This document shows, in pieces, positions 1 to 12,524 of a DNA stretch of 64,000 nucleotides; positions within the stretch are counted from its first letter, which is position 1; each line of letters begins with the position of its first letter. The notes under the pieces were generated by a model that was given only the letters and a program-made list of their open reading frames with translations, was not told the origin of the DNA and made no database searches. A program made the translations under genes and the position numbers. Where the stretch lies: the NCBI GenBank assembly GCA_031769625.1, contig JAUIMM010000694.1, positions 4,486,501 through 4,550,500 of the forward strand, in the 5' to 3' direction. The DNA comes from Taudactylus pleione. Lineage: Eukaryota > Chordata > Amphibia > Anura > Myobatrachidae.

Positions 1-1276
1 ATTCTTTCTACATTCAGAATGGGTTCCATTGCCCTCCTGTCAATCAGTATCCCTCTCGGCAGTCAGTGACACTGTGAAAACCCTTCATCATGATTTGTGA
101 TGAGGTAAAAAAGAATCTACATAAAGCCGCCTCTCACTATAAGTTCTGCACTGTCAGCAAAAGAAGAAAGGTTCCCTTGTTAAAGCTAAGAGACAGAGGA
201 GGGGGGATATTTTACAGCACACTGAGGCCCGGTTCCTACCTACTGGGTACACTGTGCTGGTTTCCCGAGCTGTGGTGGTCCAGGCGCGGGCAGGAGCTAG
301 TTGCCACCTGCAACCCCTCACTATCGGCAGTCTTTATCCTGGCTGCTGTGGGGACCACTGGCATCTCCTCGCTCTCCCACCTGCTGCTTTGAGCAGCTCT
401 GCCCGCTCCGGGTGGCTCTGATTGCAGGTAGCTGTGGCTCCCAGAGGGGCACACGCTGCTTTGCTTGAAATGTAAAGTGAAAGATTTGCTAAACATGACG
501 TCACATTTGGCACCAAATTTGAATCCCCACCCTATAAAAAACTGTCTGCACACTATTAAAGTGTCAGAGTATTAGGCTCACATCCTCATCATCTGTTCTG
601 TTTAAGCTCCCGGTGCGATTCCCTGTGGTCTGATCTGGTCCTTCTGAGGATTCTCCCTGCCTGTTCCCTTGCTACTTCATTAGTGACTTTCTGGTTCTGA
701 CTTTGGCTATTTTCTGACCTGTTTCTGCCCATCCAATGATTCTGCAATACCCGGCTGGGTCTGACCTGTTTCTTCTGAATACACTCCAGTACGCCTCATG
801 ATCAACAGTTCTTTACTTACCTTCAGTGCCATAGGGACTCAGTCAGTGGGCTGTGACCTGTATATCAGACACAGCAAAGCCTAAGCCCCTTTTGGGGGCC
901 GCTGGTGAAGACCAACAATACGTTAGACTCAGCACCTCTTCTCCGGCTCTACGCTAATCAGTACAGTCAGCATCCATATTATCCCAGCGAGAGTTGTGAC
1001 ATCCACATTATGACTGCATCTCAGACACAAAGATGGCAAAAACTTTAATTCCCTTACTGTTTCTAGCCATGTGCACTGTGTCATGGGAATAGTGAAAGAC
1101 TATTGTTCACATAGGACCACCAAAAAATAGATGGTCCCTGGTATGAAATGTGCTAAACTTAAGGAAAAAAATTAAGACTTAAATCCAGTTATTATTTTTT
1201 CATTAAAACTTGATGCTATGATCAATACCGTGCTACAAGAATAGAATAATGGATAAACCCGAACATTTCAAATTTC
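1..1276. other. Non-coding flank; possible decayed LTR or promoter-like stretch
   Basis: No convincing gene is seen; the short open frames here are not protein-like. A TATAAAAA motif at about 532-539 is followed by pyrimidine-rich sequence with repeated TGACCTGTTTCT and TTCTGACTTTGGCT phrases up to about 1010. That layout resembles an LTR or leader region of a retroelement, but I found no matching second LTR, primer-binding site or coding part. The identification is a guess. Confidence 0.25.
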
Positions 1277-2052
1277 AGGTGTACCAGTGTGAGTAGTATA
1301 GGTGGGAGTAGGGTAGGTGTGAGGGTGTACCAGTGTGAGTAGTATAGTTTGGAGTAGGGTAGGTGTGAGGTTGTAACAGTGTGAGTAGTATAGGTAGGTG
1401 AGAGAGTGTACCAGTGTGAGTAGTATAGGTGGGAGTAGGGTATATGTGCAGGGTGTACCAGTGTGAGTAGTATAGGTGGGAGTAGGGTATATGTGCAGGG
1501 TGTACCAGTGTGAGTACTATAGGTAGGAGTAGGGGAGGTGTGAGGGTGTACCAGTGTGAGTAGTATAGGTAGGAGTAGGGTATATGTGCAGGGTGTACCA
1601 GTGTGAGTAGTATAGGTGGGAGTAGAGTATATGTGCAGGGTGTACCAGTGTGAGTAGTATATGTGGGAGTAGGGTATATGTGCAGGGTGTACCAGTGTGA
1701 GTAGTATAGGTGGGAGTAGGGTATATGTGCAGGGTGTACCAGTGTGAGTAGTATAGGTGGGAGTAGGGTATATGTGCAGGGTGTACCAGTGTGAGTAGTA
1801 TAGGTGGGAGTAGGGTATATGTGCAGGGTGTACCAGTGTGAGTAGTATAGGTGGGGGTAGTGTAGGTGTGAGGGTGTACCATTGTGAGAAGTATAGGTGG
1901 GAGTAGGGTATATGTGCAGGGTGTACCAGTGTGAGTAGTATAGGTGGGAGTAGGGTAGGTGTGAGGGTGTACCAGTGTGAGTGGTATAGGTGGGAGTAGG
2001 GTAGGTGTGAGGGTGTACCAGTGTTAGTAGTAAAAGTGTGAGTAGTATAGGT
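1277..2052 (+). repeat. G-rich minisatellite, 46-47 bp unit (left block)
   Basis: About 17 head-to-tail copies of a unit that begins GTGTACCAGTGTGAGTAG and continues through ATAGGTGGGAGTAGGG. Two unit types are interleaved: one of 46 bp ending GTAGGTGTGAGG and one of 47 bp ending GTATATGTGCAGG. The block stops exactly at the LINE 3' end (2053) and resumes in the same phase at 9109, so both blocks were one array before insertion. The long minus-strand open frames here, rich in Tyr, Thr, His and Pro, only reflect the repeat. Confidence 0.95.
2047..2052. other. Target-site duplication of the LINE, left copy (ATAGGT)
   Basis: ATAGGT is the last minisatellite sequence before the LINE 3' end and recurs at 9109-9114 next to the LINE 5' end. 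Joining the flanks through one copy restores the normal minisatellite unit (AGTATAGGTGGGAG), which fits a 6-bp target-site duplication. Confidence 0.75.
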
Positions 2053-2429
2053 CATGCTTCGTTTTATTAAAACTTGCAACAAGTATAATAATAATAAATA
2101 CATAAAATGTAAATAAATAATTACATAAAATCAAAAACTTAATAAACCTAACCTAATACAAACACTTATCTACCCTACTACCTATATACAATCCACCACC
2201 TGCAAGGGAAAACTAAGCAAGGATTTAGAAACCATCTCAAGTAAAAGGAAACTATCTAAATCATACATCAAACCCTAAACTATATTACCCATCACCAACA
2301 CCTACATGCAGATGTATGCAAACCTTTCCATAAATAAAACAAAATACTTCAAAAAACCATCTACAAGGGAGTGAAAAAAGAGAAAAGAAAACCCAAAGCC
2401 GGAATTGAGAGAGACTGTTTGCCACCCAC
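2053..2429 (-). other. LINE 3' untranslated region
   Basis: AT-rich sequence downstream of the ORF2 stop on the minus strand. It ends with TAA-rich sequence and an AATAAA about 15 bp before the junction with the minisatellite. There is no terminal A-tract, unlike mammalian L1; some target-specific LINEs also lack one. Confidence 0.7.
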
Positions 2430-5400
2430 TCAAGGGCGTTTCAACTGGCCCCACCAATGAGACCAGCTGACAGCATCCAACCACTCTCTATGCAGATCCA
2501 TCATCCTTCTCACCTCTTGAAGAATCAAACCCACCACATTCCTATAGGGGAGGACCTTTTTCCTTATGGACACCTGACACCGTGCGCTCCACGTGTAAAA
2601 TCTAACTGCTAAACTAACTAAATAAATTGTGGCTAAATTAAATCCACCGTATCTTCTGACTACCCCATAAACACAGTCAGGGTAATTATGCCCCGAAAGG
2701 CACGGAATACCAATGACTTTTGACACCTCATTTGAAACCTTTACATTAAAGGTACACTCAAGCAGAAAGTGTCCATCGTCTCCACCACCCCTGGACACTC
2801 CTCCCGTGGGCAATCATGTTCATTGACACTCTTCCACCTGAGATTCTCCCCAACATAAAGTCTTCCGTGAAAAGAGAGCCAAGCAATGTCTCTAAACTTC
2901 TGCGGTATCCTCTGTGAATTTAACAGAGCTAACCCGGCCTAAGCGACATCACTTGGACAGGCCCATCAGGGACAGCTGGTCATGGAGGTGAGTCTGCAAA
3001 ATTCTTCTCTCCAACTCCCTTTTAGAGAAGTTTTTGACTTCACTCACCACCATGCCAAAACGCCTCATCACCTTCAAACTCTGGATGACATAGATCGGGA
3101 GGTAACCACACCGAATCCAAAAGCTTTTCACCTGGCCCCCCTCTAACCACAACCTGAGGAAGGGGAACATCCAGAATCTAAATCCCGCTACCCACCGAGG
3201 GGGAGCATCTAAAATCAAACTCCCAAGATTAAATTTTAAAAAGGTTGTTACAAAAAAGACAACGGGGTTTACCATATTTAAACCCCTGTCTTTCCTCGGT
3301 CTGTAGGTGATGCTTCTCCTGACAATATTGACACCGTTTCCCCACAAAAGAAGGAAAAACAAGGAATTCAATCTGGACCACATAGATTGAGGCAAAAAAC
3401 ACACATAACTGACATATAAAAAAATCGGAATCAAGTAAGTATTACACAAGTCAACCCTTTCCCTCAGAGATAACTTCCATCTCTTCCAGCTCTCTACCTT
3501 CTTGGTAGCATCTTCCAGCTTCTTATCCCAGTTTAGGGAGGCATAGTCATCATCGTCAAATGTTATGCCTAGAATTTTAATCTGCTGACTGGCCCGAGGG
3601 AAGCTGTCCGGAAGGCAAAATTCATCACCCTCCTCCCCCATCCAGAAAACTTCACATTTTTCACGGTTTACCCTGGAGCACAATGCTTCAGAGTATTCAC
3701 AGATAAGATGTTCCACATCACGGGCCTCTGTCCATGAGGAGAGAACCACCGTGACATCATCTGCGTAGGCCACCACCTTTAGCAGAAACTCTGGGCTCAG
3801 CTGCACCCCACCCACAGTTCCGCTCTCTACCCTTCTGATGAAGGGGTCAATCACAAAAACATATAGGAGGGGGCTCAGGGGGCATCCCAGACGAACACCA
3901 GAGCCTACCCCAAAAGTGGGACCCACCCAACCATTTACAAGTGGGAAGCTCTCGGCCTGATGATAAATAGCCTGCAGCCAATTCACCACCCGCTCTGGAA
4001 GACCATACCTTTTCAGTAGGGCCCAAAGGTACTCATGGTTTACCCGATCAAAAGCCTTAGATTGATCCAATGCCAGTAAATACTTTCCACACTTCTCAGC
4101 CTTGCACCGCTCAATGACCTCCCGGACACCTAGGACAGCACTAAAGGTGCTACAGCCCTTCACCGTACAGTGCTGAGAGGGGCAAAGCAACAGCTCAGAA
4201 AATTCTGATAGCCTATTGAACAGTACCTTTGCCAAAATCTTCCTGTCCATATCAAGAAGGGCTATGGGATGCCAGTTCTCAATACGGGATGGATCCTTTC
4301 CTTTAGACAGTAGTATAAGGGCAGATAACCTCATGGAAAGAGGGATAGACTCCCTCATCCAGGCTCTCATTAAATACTTCCACAAGGCGAGGAATTAAGA
4401 GGTCTGAAAAAGTCTTGTAGAATTCAGATGTTAAACCATCCGGTCCTGGAGATTTTTTGGAGTTTAACCCCTCTATCACTAACTTAACTTCCTCTGCCAT
4501 TATATCACTCTCTAAAGATTCAGAAGAAACAACCTGAGAACCCAAACCTGGTGTCCTCCTCAGAAATTCCTCCATCCTCTCTCTGATGAGTGAATGCTCA
4601 GATAAAAGATCTGAATAATAGGACTCAATAACTTCCAGAATGCCCTTCTTATCAATATGAAGAACACCCTGTCCATTCTTCAGTCCCCTGATCTCTTTGT
4701 CATCAACTGACCTCCTACAGCTCTGGTAGGGATCTGGCGAGTGGTATGTTCCATAATCCCTCTCCAGAACCAAGGATGCCAGTCGGTTGTACTGAAACTC
4801 CTTCATCCAAGCCTTTACACCCGGGAGATCTCCCCACTATCTCCCTCCTCAGAGATCAAGAGATCCAATTTCTTTCTTAGGCTATGGTAGATGTTACATT
4901 TTAACAAGTTTTTTTTAGCAATAGACCCACGGAAAAACTTCCGGATTCTCTTTTTAATCACCTCCCACCACTCAGATCTACTCCAACCCGCCTCCAAAAG
5001 TGTCTCCTGAGATTGAAAGAAGACCCTAAAGGATTTTCTAATGCTCTCTTCTTCCAGAAGCTCTGAGTTCAATCGCCACAGGCCCCACCCTTTCTGAGGG
5101 GTTTCTGAGGCATTCAAAGTTACTGAGAGAAAAGCGTGATCAGAAAACTCCACTAACATCACCCCTAAAGATGAGGTCTTTGAAGATTCCTTAACAAAAA
5201 ACCTATCTATTCTAGATCTATGACTACCACTAAAAAAGGTGAAACCTGTGAGGTCTGGGAAATGCCGAATATGCACATCTACCAGACCCACCTGTCTAAT
5301 CATACTAACTAAAAAATTGGAGTCATAGCCCAGAGTTTTCTTTGAACCTCCCCTATCTTTTGGCCTAATTATGGTATTAAAATCACCACCAAAGATAACT

Positions 5401-5806
5401 TGGCCGTAAAAAGAAAAGATTTTATCTCCATGAAGAGACATTTCCTATCCCACTGTGACTGAGGACCATAAATATTAATTAACCTAAGGTCCTGTCCCTT
5501 CATGTTGATATCCAAAATCATACATCTACATGCTTGCAACTCTATAACCTTGTACAAAGTTACAATGTCAGTAAAAAGCACTGCCACCCCACCGTACAGC
5601 TCGGCTGCAAGAGACCAGTAAGAAGGACCCCTCCTCCACTCACGCTTCGCTTTGTGGAGGAGATCCAACTTACTACTCCTAGTCTCCTGCAAAAACAAAA
5701 AATCAACCTCAACCGTGTTGAAAAAATCAAAGGCCATTATACGAGCACGTTCAGAAACTACGGAAGCCACATTAATCGTGACACATCATATGGGTTGGGG
5801 ATCCAT
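2430..5806 (-). pseudogene. LINE ORF2: endonuclease + reverse transcriptase, broken
   Basis: This is the retrotransposition polyprotein: it nicks target DNA and primes reverse transcription of the LINE RNA. In order on the minus strand, the endonuclease (about 5806-4815) shows FLFLQET, GGDFN, SRIDRFF and FSDH. The reverse transcriptase (4385-2949) shows LALDQSKAFDRVNHEYL, the LGCPLSPLLY block, the YADD active site and a following ILGI motif. The C-terminal part (about 2920-2430) has a HGRLYVGENL segment and a CCHC-like cluster, as in Tx1/L1 elements. Damage: a TGA at about codon 7 after an ATG at 5806; frame changes near 5400, 4810 and 4385; a stop at 2949; and a further shift near 2800. The core catalytic residues of both domains remain visible, so the copy is fairly young. 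Confidence 0.88.
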
Positions 5807-5879
5807 GATGTATAGATTAAATGCAAGACCTTGCTTACTTTTACCTTGCATAATTCCCAGCACCAAATCCACCACAAAA

Positions 5880-7089
5880 CTACAACCTAACCCTACTCGG
5901 GCCAGCCTTCTCTTCCATAGCGACAACTGTCACTACCCCTTCTTCCCTCACTCCCTGACAATCTACAGGGACCTTCTCCTCCGTATGAGAAGGCCCAGGA
6001 TCAGGAGGTTTGGGTACATACATGATAACCTGATGCTCAGTACCAGGTACCTTTACCTGACTCGACCCTACACAGGAGCCCTGGGACACACCTTGAGCCA
6101 CCCTATCCTCCTCCATACCCTGGGTCTCCTCTATCACCATCACTTCCTCCACCACACTCCCTAAACTGCACATATTTTCCTCTTCTAGCTGAGTTCCAGC
6201 AGGTTCACACTCTAAACCCTTCCCGTCACCTTCCTCCTGATCTGCTCTCTTTCTCCTCCTTTTATTCCTTTCCTCCCCCCTCCAATTTTATTAACTTTCT
6301 TTGTCACTGTCCTTGCTTGCTTCTTATCCTTCCCTGTTACCAAAATCAATTCACCCCCACTCCTCATTACTTCCTTCTCATCAGAGGAAAATACATCAAA
6401 TTTGTTGCTTAGCACAACTTGCACATCTTCACCTTTCCTCTTTTTCTTATTTCCTCTCCTTACCTCCTGAAAAGGTGCCTCCTCTACCTGTTTCCCTTGC
6501 ACCTGCTTTACATGTTCATCTACACCTAGTGGTTCTTTTTGTCTTACCACCTCCTCCTCCCTTCTTGGTTCTGGCCTAACCTCCTGCCCACTATTATGGC
6601 TGGCCCGAGGACACCTGCTATACAGATGGCCTTCTTCCCCACATAAATTACATTTGACCACCCCACATTCTCTTTATACATGACCAATCTTATTACACAA
6701 TGAACATTTTATCACATTACATTCGCTGCTCAGATGCCTAAAATCCCAGCACTTAAAGCAGGTTCTTGGCTGACCCTGGTAGAAGCATTGTACTCGATCC
6801 CTGCCAATGTATGTAGCGGACGGTACACGGATGAATCCTCTGTCAGAATGACGCAGCTTTACCAGGGCCTCCCAAGCTCCCCCCATACCCCCATTGTATA
6901 TCCAGATTTGCTTAGGTCAGACTGTATATCACAATATCTGGACAACCAGTACGCAATATCTTGGACTGGAATGGACTCATTCCTCACTAGAATATGCACC
7001 TTCACTTTATCATGCTTTGTAACCAAATTTACTCTGTACATATCATATGGTTTTGACATTTTACATGCCTGCCATTTTGTCCAGAACAC
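5880..7089 (-). pseudogene. LINE ORF1, C-terminal part with CCHC zinc knuckles, frameshifted
   Basis: This continues ORF1 from 7222-9030 in shifted frames. Minus-strand open segments at 7089-6859, 6886-6674, 6661-6212 and 6173-5880 fit one former reading. It contains a CCHC knuckle CFKCWDFRHLSSEC, a second motif starting CSLCNKIGH that runs into a frame break, and a third CNLCGEEGHLYSRC. Lys/Arg/Glu-rich and then acidic tails follow. Such knuckles bind nucleic acid in gag-like ORF1 proteins of the Tx1 group. At least three frame disruptions are needed to explain the pieces. Whether the 6173-5880 segment belongs to ORF1 or to the inter-ORF spacer is uncertain. Confidence 0.75.
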
Positions 7090-7221
7090 TTGTAGTCACT
7101 GGTAGGATAAAAAACTCAAATCAAACTCTGCAGATTTGACAGGGTGTATGCAAGCATATAAATCTGAGGGTTTAAACCCCAGATCAAAAATCATTTTTAA
7201 GAAAGTCTCCTTTGTAGGAAC

Positions 7222-9030
7222 TTACCCCTCTCCTGCCCATCGGAACTGGATTAAATTTCTCCTTTTTCCAACCTGGCCTGCTGCACCCGGCATTTGTGGA
7301 CCAACATTATTCACATTCATATTGAAAACATTAGATCTTGTCACCATTTTAGCATACGATATACTTGTTACCACACTCCCCCCACCCTCTCTCCTTCTTA
7401 CATCATCACAAATAATTTTAGCTGCCTCTGCAGCCCTGGCTGGTACAAGCATTTTATCTCCATAAACAGTTTCTATTACTTTAATCTGCTCCTCCGGCAG
7501 CCCAGTCTTTTCTAATGCAGGCATTCCTTGTGCAAACTGTATTTCCTTTATGCGCCCTCCTAAACCAGTACCATGCGGCAACCTCCTTGTACCTATAACC
7601 TTCTCGCCCTGCACGTCTCCGGGTACAATCCCCAGAGCCTTCCCAGTAACAGGTAATTCACCTGCCACTGCAGATTCATCTGGAGATCCCCCCTCAGTGC
7701 CACTTTTCTGTAAAGCTTCCTCAAGCCTTAATTCCGCCATAACAACCTCCATTTGAGCCTGGAACACCGCGCCCTCTGTGTTCCTGGCTCCGCCATCTGC
7801 CATCACTACAGGTGGAAATAGCTCATGCCGGGCACTGTCAGGCTCAGCCGTCACCGGCCACTTCTTACCTGCCTTACCCCCAGCACCCGGCACACTGTTA
7901 TTCACCTGCAGGACAGCCGGCTCACCGAAAGCGCCCATTTCCGCAACATCCTCCACCTCAGGCTCGCAAGACATCTCCACTGTGTCCCCTGCCACGGACT
8001 TCTCCTGGGAATCAGCAATCACAGCACCAGACACCACCACCTCTGACATAACTTTATCCTCCATATTTGCTGCATCTTCAGCTGTATTACACTCATCTAC
8101 TGCTGCTGCCTCCAGCTGCATACACTCTGCCTGGACATCAGCTGGTAGGTTTATTTCACTTTCAGTTGCAGAAACAGGCTGTGGTGTGCTGCTGCAATCA
8201 CCAGGTACACTGATAACACCTGTCACCATGGGTGTCGGGCTTGATTGGACCTTTGCATGAACTGGTAACCCTTTCACTGCTGCTTGCATCTGCTTTTCCT
8301 TTTTTTCCAAGCGCTTTTCTTGCAATTTATTTTTAACCCTTCCCAGAGTTACAGAAAGGGTTTCAATCACTTCTTTTAACACTGGTTTCTCCCATTTATA
8401 GCAGGTATTTCTTTTTTTCTTCTTATCATTAATTCTGGTCTGTATACGCTTTGCCTCTCTTTGTAATTCCTCAATAGAGAAGCTATCAAATGATTCCTCC
8501 TCCTCATCTTCCTCTTCATCCCCAGTATCACCAGGGGATCCAGGAACATTTTCCAAGGCATCAAGGGGCCTCAACCCCCCACATACTTCACTACCCCCTG
8601 GGCAGACAGTAGCTGCTGTCACTCCACCCTGTGTTACATCACACAGGGGAGCACCCAGGGAGAGTTTGTGGGAATCCGACTGTGGCTCCAGTTTCTTCAC
8701 TGGGGCCACACCGACAGGGTAGGTAGCTTCCAGCACTGCTCGACCCTTTGTTCCATTACATAGTGGAGCACCCTCAGACATAGGGGGAACAAGCTGTGGT
8801 TCCAACTGCACAGAAGCAGGGCTAATGATATTGCCTCCACTGTCACTCATGCTGCTTCCTGATGATCCGGACTGGCCTGCCGCACTAGTTATCCGGACAC
8901 CAGGAGTCTTTGCTTTGGCTTTTGTTTTAGAGCCCGAGCCACGGGCTGTACGTCGGGAGCACTCTCCCCCAGGAGGATCCATCCCCCTGGGGAAGCCAGC
9001 AGGGAGTCTCCCTGCAGACACGGGACACAC
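7222..9030 (-). pseudogene. LINE ORF1, N-terminal 602 codons (gag-like)
   Basis: This is the longest uninterrupted LINE frame. The start at 9030 lies about 80 bp inside the 5' end; ATG codons a little downstream are also possible. The protein is low-complexity: a basic N-terminus rich in Arg, Gly and Ser, a strongly acidic run (GDEEEDEEEESFDSF) near residues 170-185, then a Lys/Arg-rich helical segment likely to form a coiled coil (about residues 185-250). A long Glu/Ala/Val-rich linker follows. No enzymatic domain is seen. In this family ORF1 packages the RNA, with its RNA-binding knuckles lying further on (5880-7089). The frame ends at a stop at 7222 before the knuckles, which I read as a frameshift rather than the natural end. 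Confidence 0.75.
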
Positions 9031-9108
9031 CTGCAGCAGCTAGAGCTCTCCTCCACACAACCTCCTCACAGCTCAGACAGCACACACTGCAGAGTCTCCA
9101 CACCCAGG

Positions 9109-10818
9109 ATAGGTGGGAGTAGGGTAGGTGTGAGGGTGTACCAGTGTGAGTATTATAGGAAGGAGTAGGGTAGGTGTGAGGGTGTACTAGTGTAAGTAGC
9201 ATAGGTGGGAGTAGGGTAGGTGTGAGGGTGTACCAGTGTGAGTAGTATAGGTGGGAGTAGGGTAGGTGTGAGGGTGTACCAGTATGAGGGTAGTATATGT
9301 GGGAGTAGGGTAGGTGTGAGGGTGTACCAGTATGAGGGTAGTATAGGAGGGAGTAGGGTAGGTGTGAGGGTGTACCAGTATGAGGTTAGTATAGTTAGGA
9401 GTAAGGTAGGTGTGAGGGTGTACCAGTGTGAGTAGTGCAGGTAGGAGTAGGGAAGGTGTGAGGGTGTACCAGTGTGAGTAGTATAGGTGGGAGTAGGGTA
9501 GGTGTGAGGGTGTATCGGTGTGAGTAGTATAGGTGGGAGTAGGGTAGGTCTGAGGGTGTACCAGTGTGAGTAGTATAGATGGGAGGAGGGTAGGTGTGAG
9601 GGTGTATCAGTGTGAGTAGTATAGGTGGGAGTAGGGTAGGTGTGAGGGTGTACCAGTATGAGGGTAGTATATGTGGGAGTGGATTAGGTGTGAGGGTGTA
9701 CAGTATGAGGGTAGTATATGTGGGAGTGGGTTAGGTGTGAGGGTGTACCAGTATGAGGGTAGTATATGTGGGAGTGGGTTAGGTGTGAGGGTGTACCAGT
9801 ATGAGGGTAGTATATGTGGGAGTGGGTTAGGTGTGAGGGTGTACCAGTATGAGGGTATTATATGTGGGAGTGGGTTAGGTGTGAGGGTGTACCAGTATGA
9901 GGGTAGTATATGTGGGAGTGGGTTAGGTGTGAGGGTGTACCAGTATGAGGGTATTATATGTGGGAGTGGGTTAGGTGTGAGGGTGTACCAGTATGAGGGT
10001 AGTATAGGTGGGAGTGGGGTAGGTGTGGGTGTACCAGTATGAGGGTAGTATAGGAGGGAGTGGGTTAGGTGTGAGGGTGTACCAGTATGAGGGTAGTATA
10101 GGTGGGGGTAGGTGAGAAGGTGTGAGGGTGTACCAGTATGAGGGTAGTATAGGTGGGAGTGGGTTAGGTGTGAGGGTGTACCAGTATCAGGGTAATATAG
10201 TTGGGAGTGGGTTAAGTGTGAGGGTGTACCAGTATGAGTGTAGTATAGGTGGGAGTGGGTTAGGTGTGAGGGTGTACCAGTATGAGGGTAGTATAGGTGG
10301 GAGTGGGTTAGGTGTGAGGATGTACCAGTATGAGGGTAGTATAGGTGGGAGTGGGTTAGGTGTGAGGGTGTACCAGTATGAGGGTAGTATAGGTGGGGGT
10401 AGGTGAGAAGGTGTACCAGTATGAGGGTAGTATAGGTGGGAGTGGGTTAGGTGTGAGGGTGTACCAGTATGAGGGTAGTATAGGTGAGGGTAGGTGAGAA
10501 GGTGTGAGGGTGTACCAGTATGAGGGTTGTATAGGTGGGAGTGGGTTAGGTGTGACGGTGTACCAGTATGAGGTTAGTATAGGTGGGGGTAGGTGAGAAG
10601 GTGTGAGGGTGTACCAGTATGAGGGTAGTATAGGTGGGGGTAGGTGAGAAGGTGTGAGGGTGTACCAGTATGAGGGTAGTATAGGTGGGGGTAGGTGAGA
10701 AGGTGTGAGGGTGTACCAGTATGAGGGTAGTATAGGTGGGGGTAGGTGAGAAGGTGTGAGGGTGTACCAGTATGAGGGTAGTATAGGTGGGGGTAGGTGA
10801 GAAGGTGTACCAGTGTGA
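9109..10818 (+). repeat. G-rich minisatellite, right block with 46, 48 and 51 bp unit types
   Basis: This continues the 1277-2052 array beyond the LINE. Unit length changes along the block. From 9109 to about 9650 units are 46-48 bp. From about 9650 to 10400 they are 48 bp with GTATGAGGGTAGTATATG or GTATAGGTG and GTGGGTTAGG. From about 10560 to 10810 they are 51 bp with an added GAGAAG. Because 48 and 51 are multiples of 3, the block creates repetitive open frames on both strands (16- and 17-residue periods) that are not genes. The plus strand has spaced GGG runs with quadruplex potential. Confidence 0.95.
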
Positions 10819-12524
10819 ATTATGTCCCATCCCCAGAGTACTTTCTACACTTACATAATATACCCCTATGGTGCACATGTTATGGTTGCCTACCTCTACC
10901 CCTTCTCTCCAGGCATAAGGGATCACGTATTTAAAATGCGCCTGAATCTACAAACGGCCGTGTTTTGTCACACATGATCAGTACAGAAATGCGTACATGT
11001 ACACCACACAAACTGACATATCCCCTTTTTTACTCTTGACCTTGTTTTGATACAGGTCTTGTAAGAACAACAATCCTTACCATCTACAAAGCACGGCAAT
11101 GTGAAGAGTGACAGCCATGTTACATGGTAGGGCATTTTCCAATGCTCTCCGTTATTACAGGTTCAGAGCCATCGTTTGACTTTAAAAGTGAATAAATCCA
11201 TCCAGATCGTTTTCCTCCTGTGTCATTTCCAGGTTCTTCATTGGAGCCTCTCGTGTTTGTGAATGGAGCAGACTGCTATTATCTGCGAGCATGCTTGATG
11301 TCCTGTGCGGAATTACTTCCAGAGATAGCTGGAGGGTGAAACCACTTTGATGCTTCATAAAATCAACATAATCCCAATGAAAAACAAAACCAATTCTCTG
11401 TACGCTTTATAATATTTCCCGGCACTGTACATCAGGTCTACTAATATTAGTATAATAATCATAACACGCAGAAAATAAAGATTAATAACCTGTAGCAATA
11501 ATATAATAAATAAAGCAGTACAGGAGATCAACATTTTTTGTTATGTTGGTTGATTTACAGTATATGCTTAGAATCAGTGCTCAGCCTATTGTGTAATGTG
11601 TGTGGTTCATTCAATTCTTAGTAGGAAATTATTTTTAAGGACAGCACCGCGATGGCATCATTGGGACATTTAAAGGTCACTTAAAGTCTTGAATTAATTT
11701 ATTACCTATTATATATCCAAGTTAAATCTACAGTCCATCATTTTCCCACGTGTCTCTAGCTGACTCCTCTTTTTCACAACAATAAATATAATTTTCGATG
11801 TAATAGTCATTGACTAAGTGTCAGCGCTCCACAATCGTCAGGATGAAACTTTGCCGCATTACTGGAATGGCTGTGCAGGGAATAAGCCCACCGCTCTCAG
11901 TATGATTGTATGATATCTGCACTGTCACTAGATTAATTGTCTAGGAGAGATACTGTAGTCAAGAGACGCTCATCCTGGCATTCCCTGGGCCAGATCACCT
12001 ACCCAATAAGCTGACGCAATCAATGGATTATGCTCCTGATTGTGCTGGTTCATGCTTAGATTCAGTAAATCCCATTTTTTTTGCAATTTCACAGAGCATT
12101 GGTTTCGCAGAGAAGAGCTTGTTTATATTTTACTCCACGCAAGTGCATTTTCCCTGAACAAATAGGGATAAGGTACAGTATACTGTACCAAGTATATTGT
12201 TTTTGTTTTTTTCAAGTATATAATATATATTGCAGCCAGTCTCTTCATCATCTGCTTTTAATCTTTGTCACCCACCATCATTATATCATTATTTCACACC
12301 ACGTCCATTTTAGTCATCCCACTCCTCCATCCCTCCTTTTTCTCCTCACCCGATATTCACACCTCTTACCCCAAGTTCTCATGTCATGCCCCTACCTATT
12401 ATTCAGCCCACATCCCTCCACGTCACTCTTCCCATCTTACTTGCTCCGTCCTTAATGTAATATGGTGGCTCATCAGCACGTGGCATGCTCCTAGCCTATC
12501 AGTGATCATAATTACCCTCCCCCC
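10819..12524. other. Single-copy-looking non-coding DNA
   Basis: No gene or recognisable transposon is seen. The sequence is AT-rich with ordinary composition. Two stretches (about 11160-11345 and 11815-12060) have the balanced, non-repetitive look of conserved non-coding elements, but this cannot be tested here. From about 12240 the strand becomes C/T-rich and may already belong to the L2-type element that follows. Confidence 0.4.

Larger units (their letters stand above)
2053..9108 (-). mobile_element. Nearly full-length Tx1/L1-clade LINE inserted in the minisatellite
   Basis: A non-LTR retrotransposon read on the minus strand. It has a 5' leader of about 80 bp (9108-9031), a gag-like ORF1 with CCHC knuckles (about 9030-5880), ORF2 with an AP-type endonuclease, reverse transcriptase and C-terminal zinc-knuckle-like region (about 5806-2430), and a 3' UTR of about 380 bp. 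The 3' UTR ends with an AATAAA and no poly(A) tail. ORF2 motifs and the CCHC-bearing ORF1 match the Tx1 group of the L1 superclade, first described in Xenopus and known for target-specific members. Both ORFs are broken, so this copy is not autonomous. It is flanked by a 6-bp duplication of minisatellite sequence and is not 5'-truncated as far as I can judge. Confidence 0.9.

Noticed and set aside
1222..2103. Minus-strand 293-codon Thr/Tyr/His/Pro-rich frame
   Set aside because: It is the reverse complement of the minisatellite and has no protein-like features outside the repeat.
7750..8260. Plus-strand open frames opposite LINE ORF1
   Set aside because: Ser/Pro/Thr-rich shadows of the ORF1 coding strand, without independent support.
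9671..10406. Plus-strand frames with a 16-residue Gly/Ser/Val/Tyr repeat
   Set aside because: The 48-bp minisatellite unit is a multiple of three, so any stop-free unit gives a periodic open frame. The neighbouring 46-, 47- and 51-bp units break it, and there is no start context or domain.
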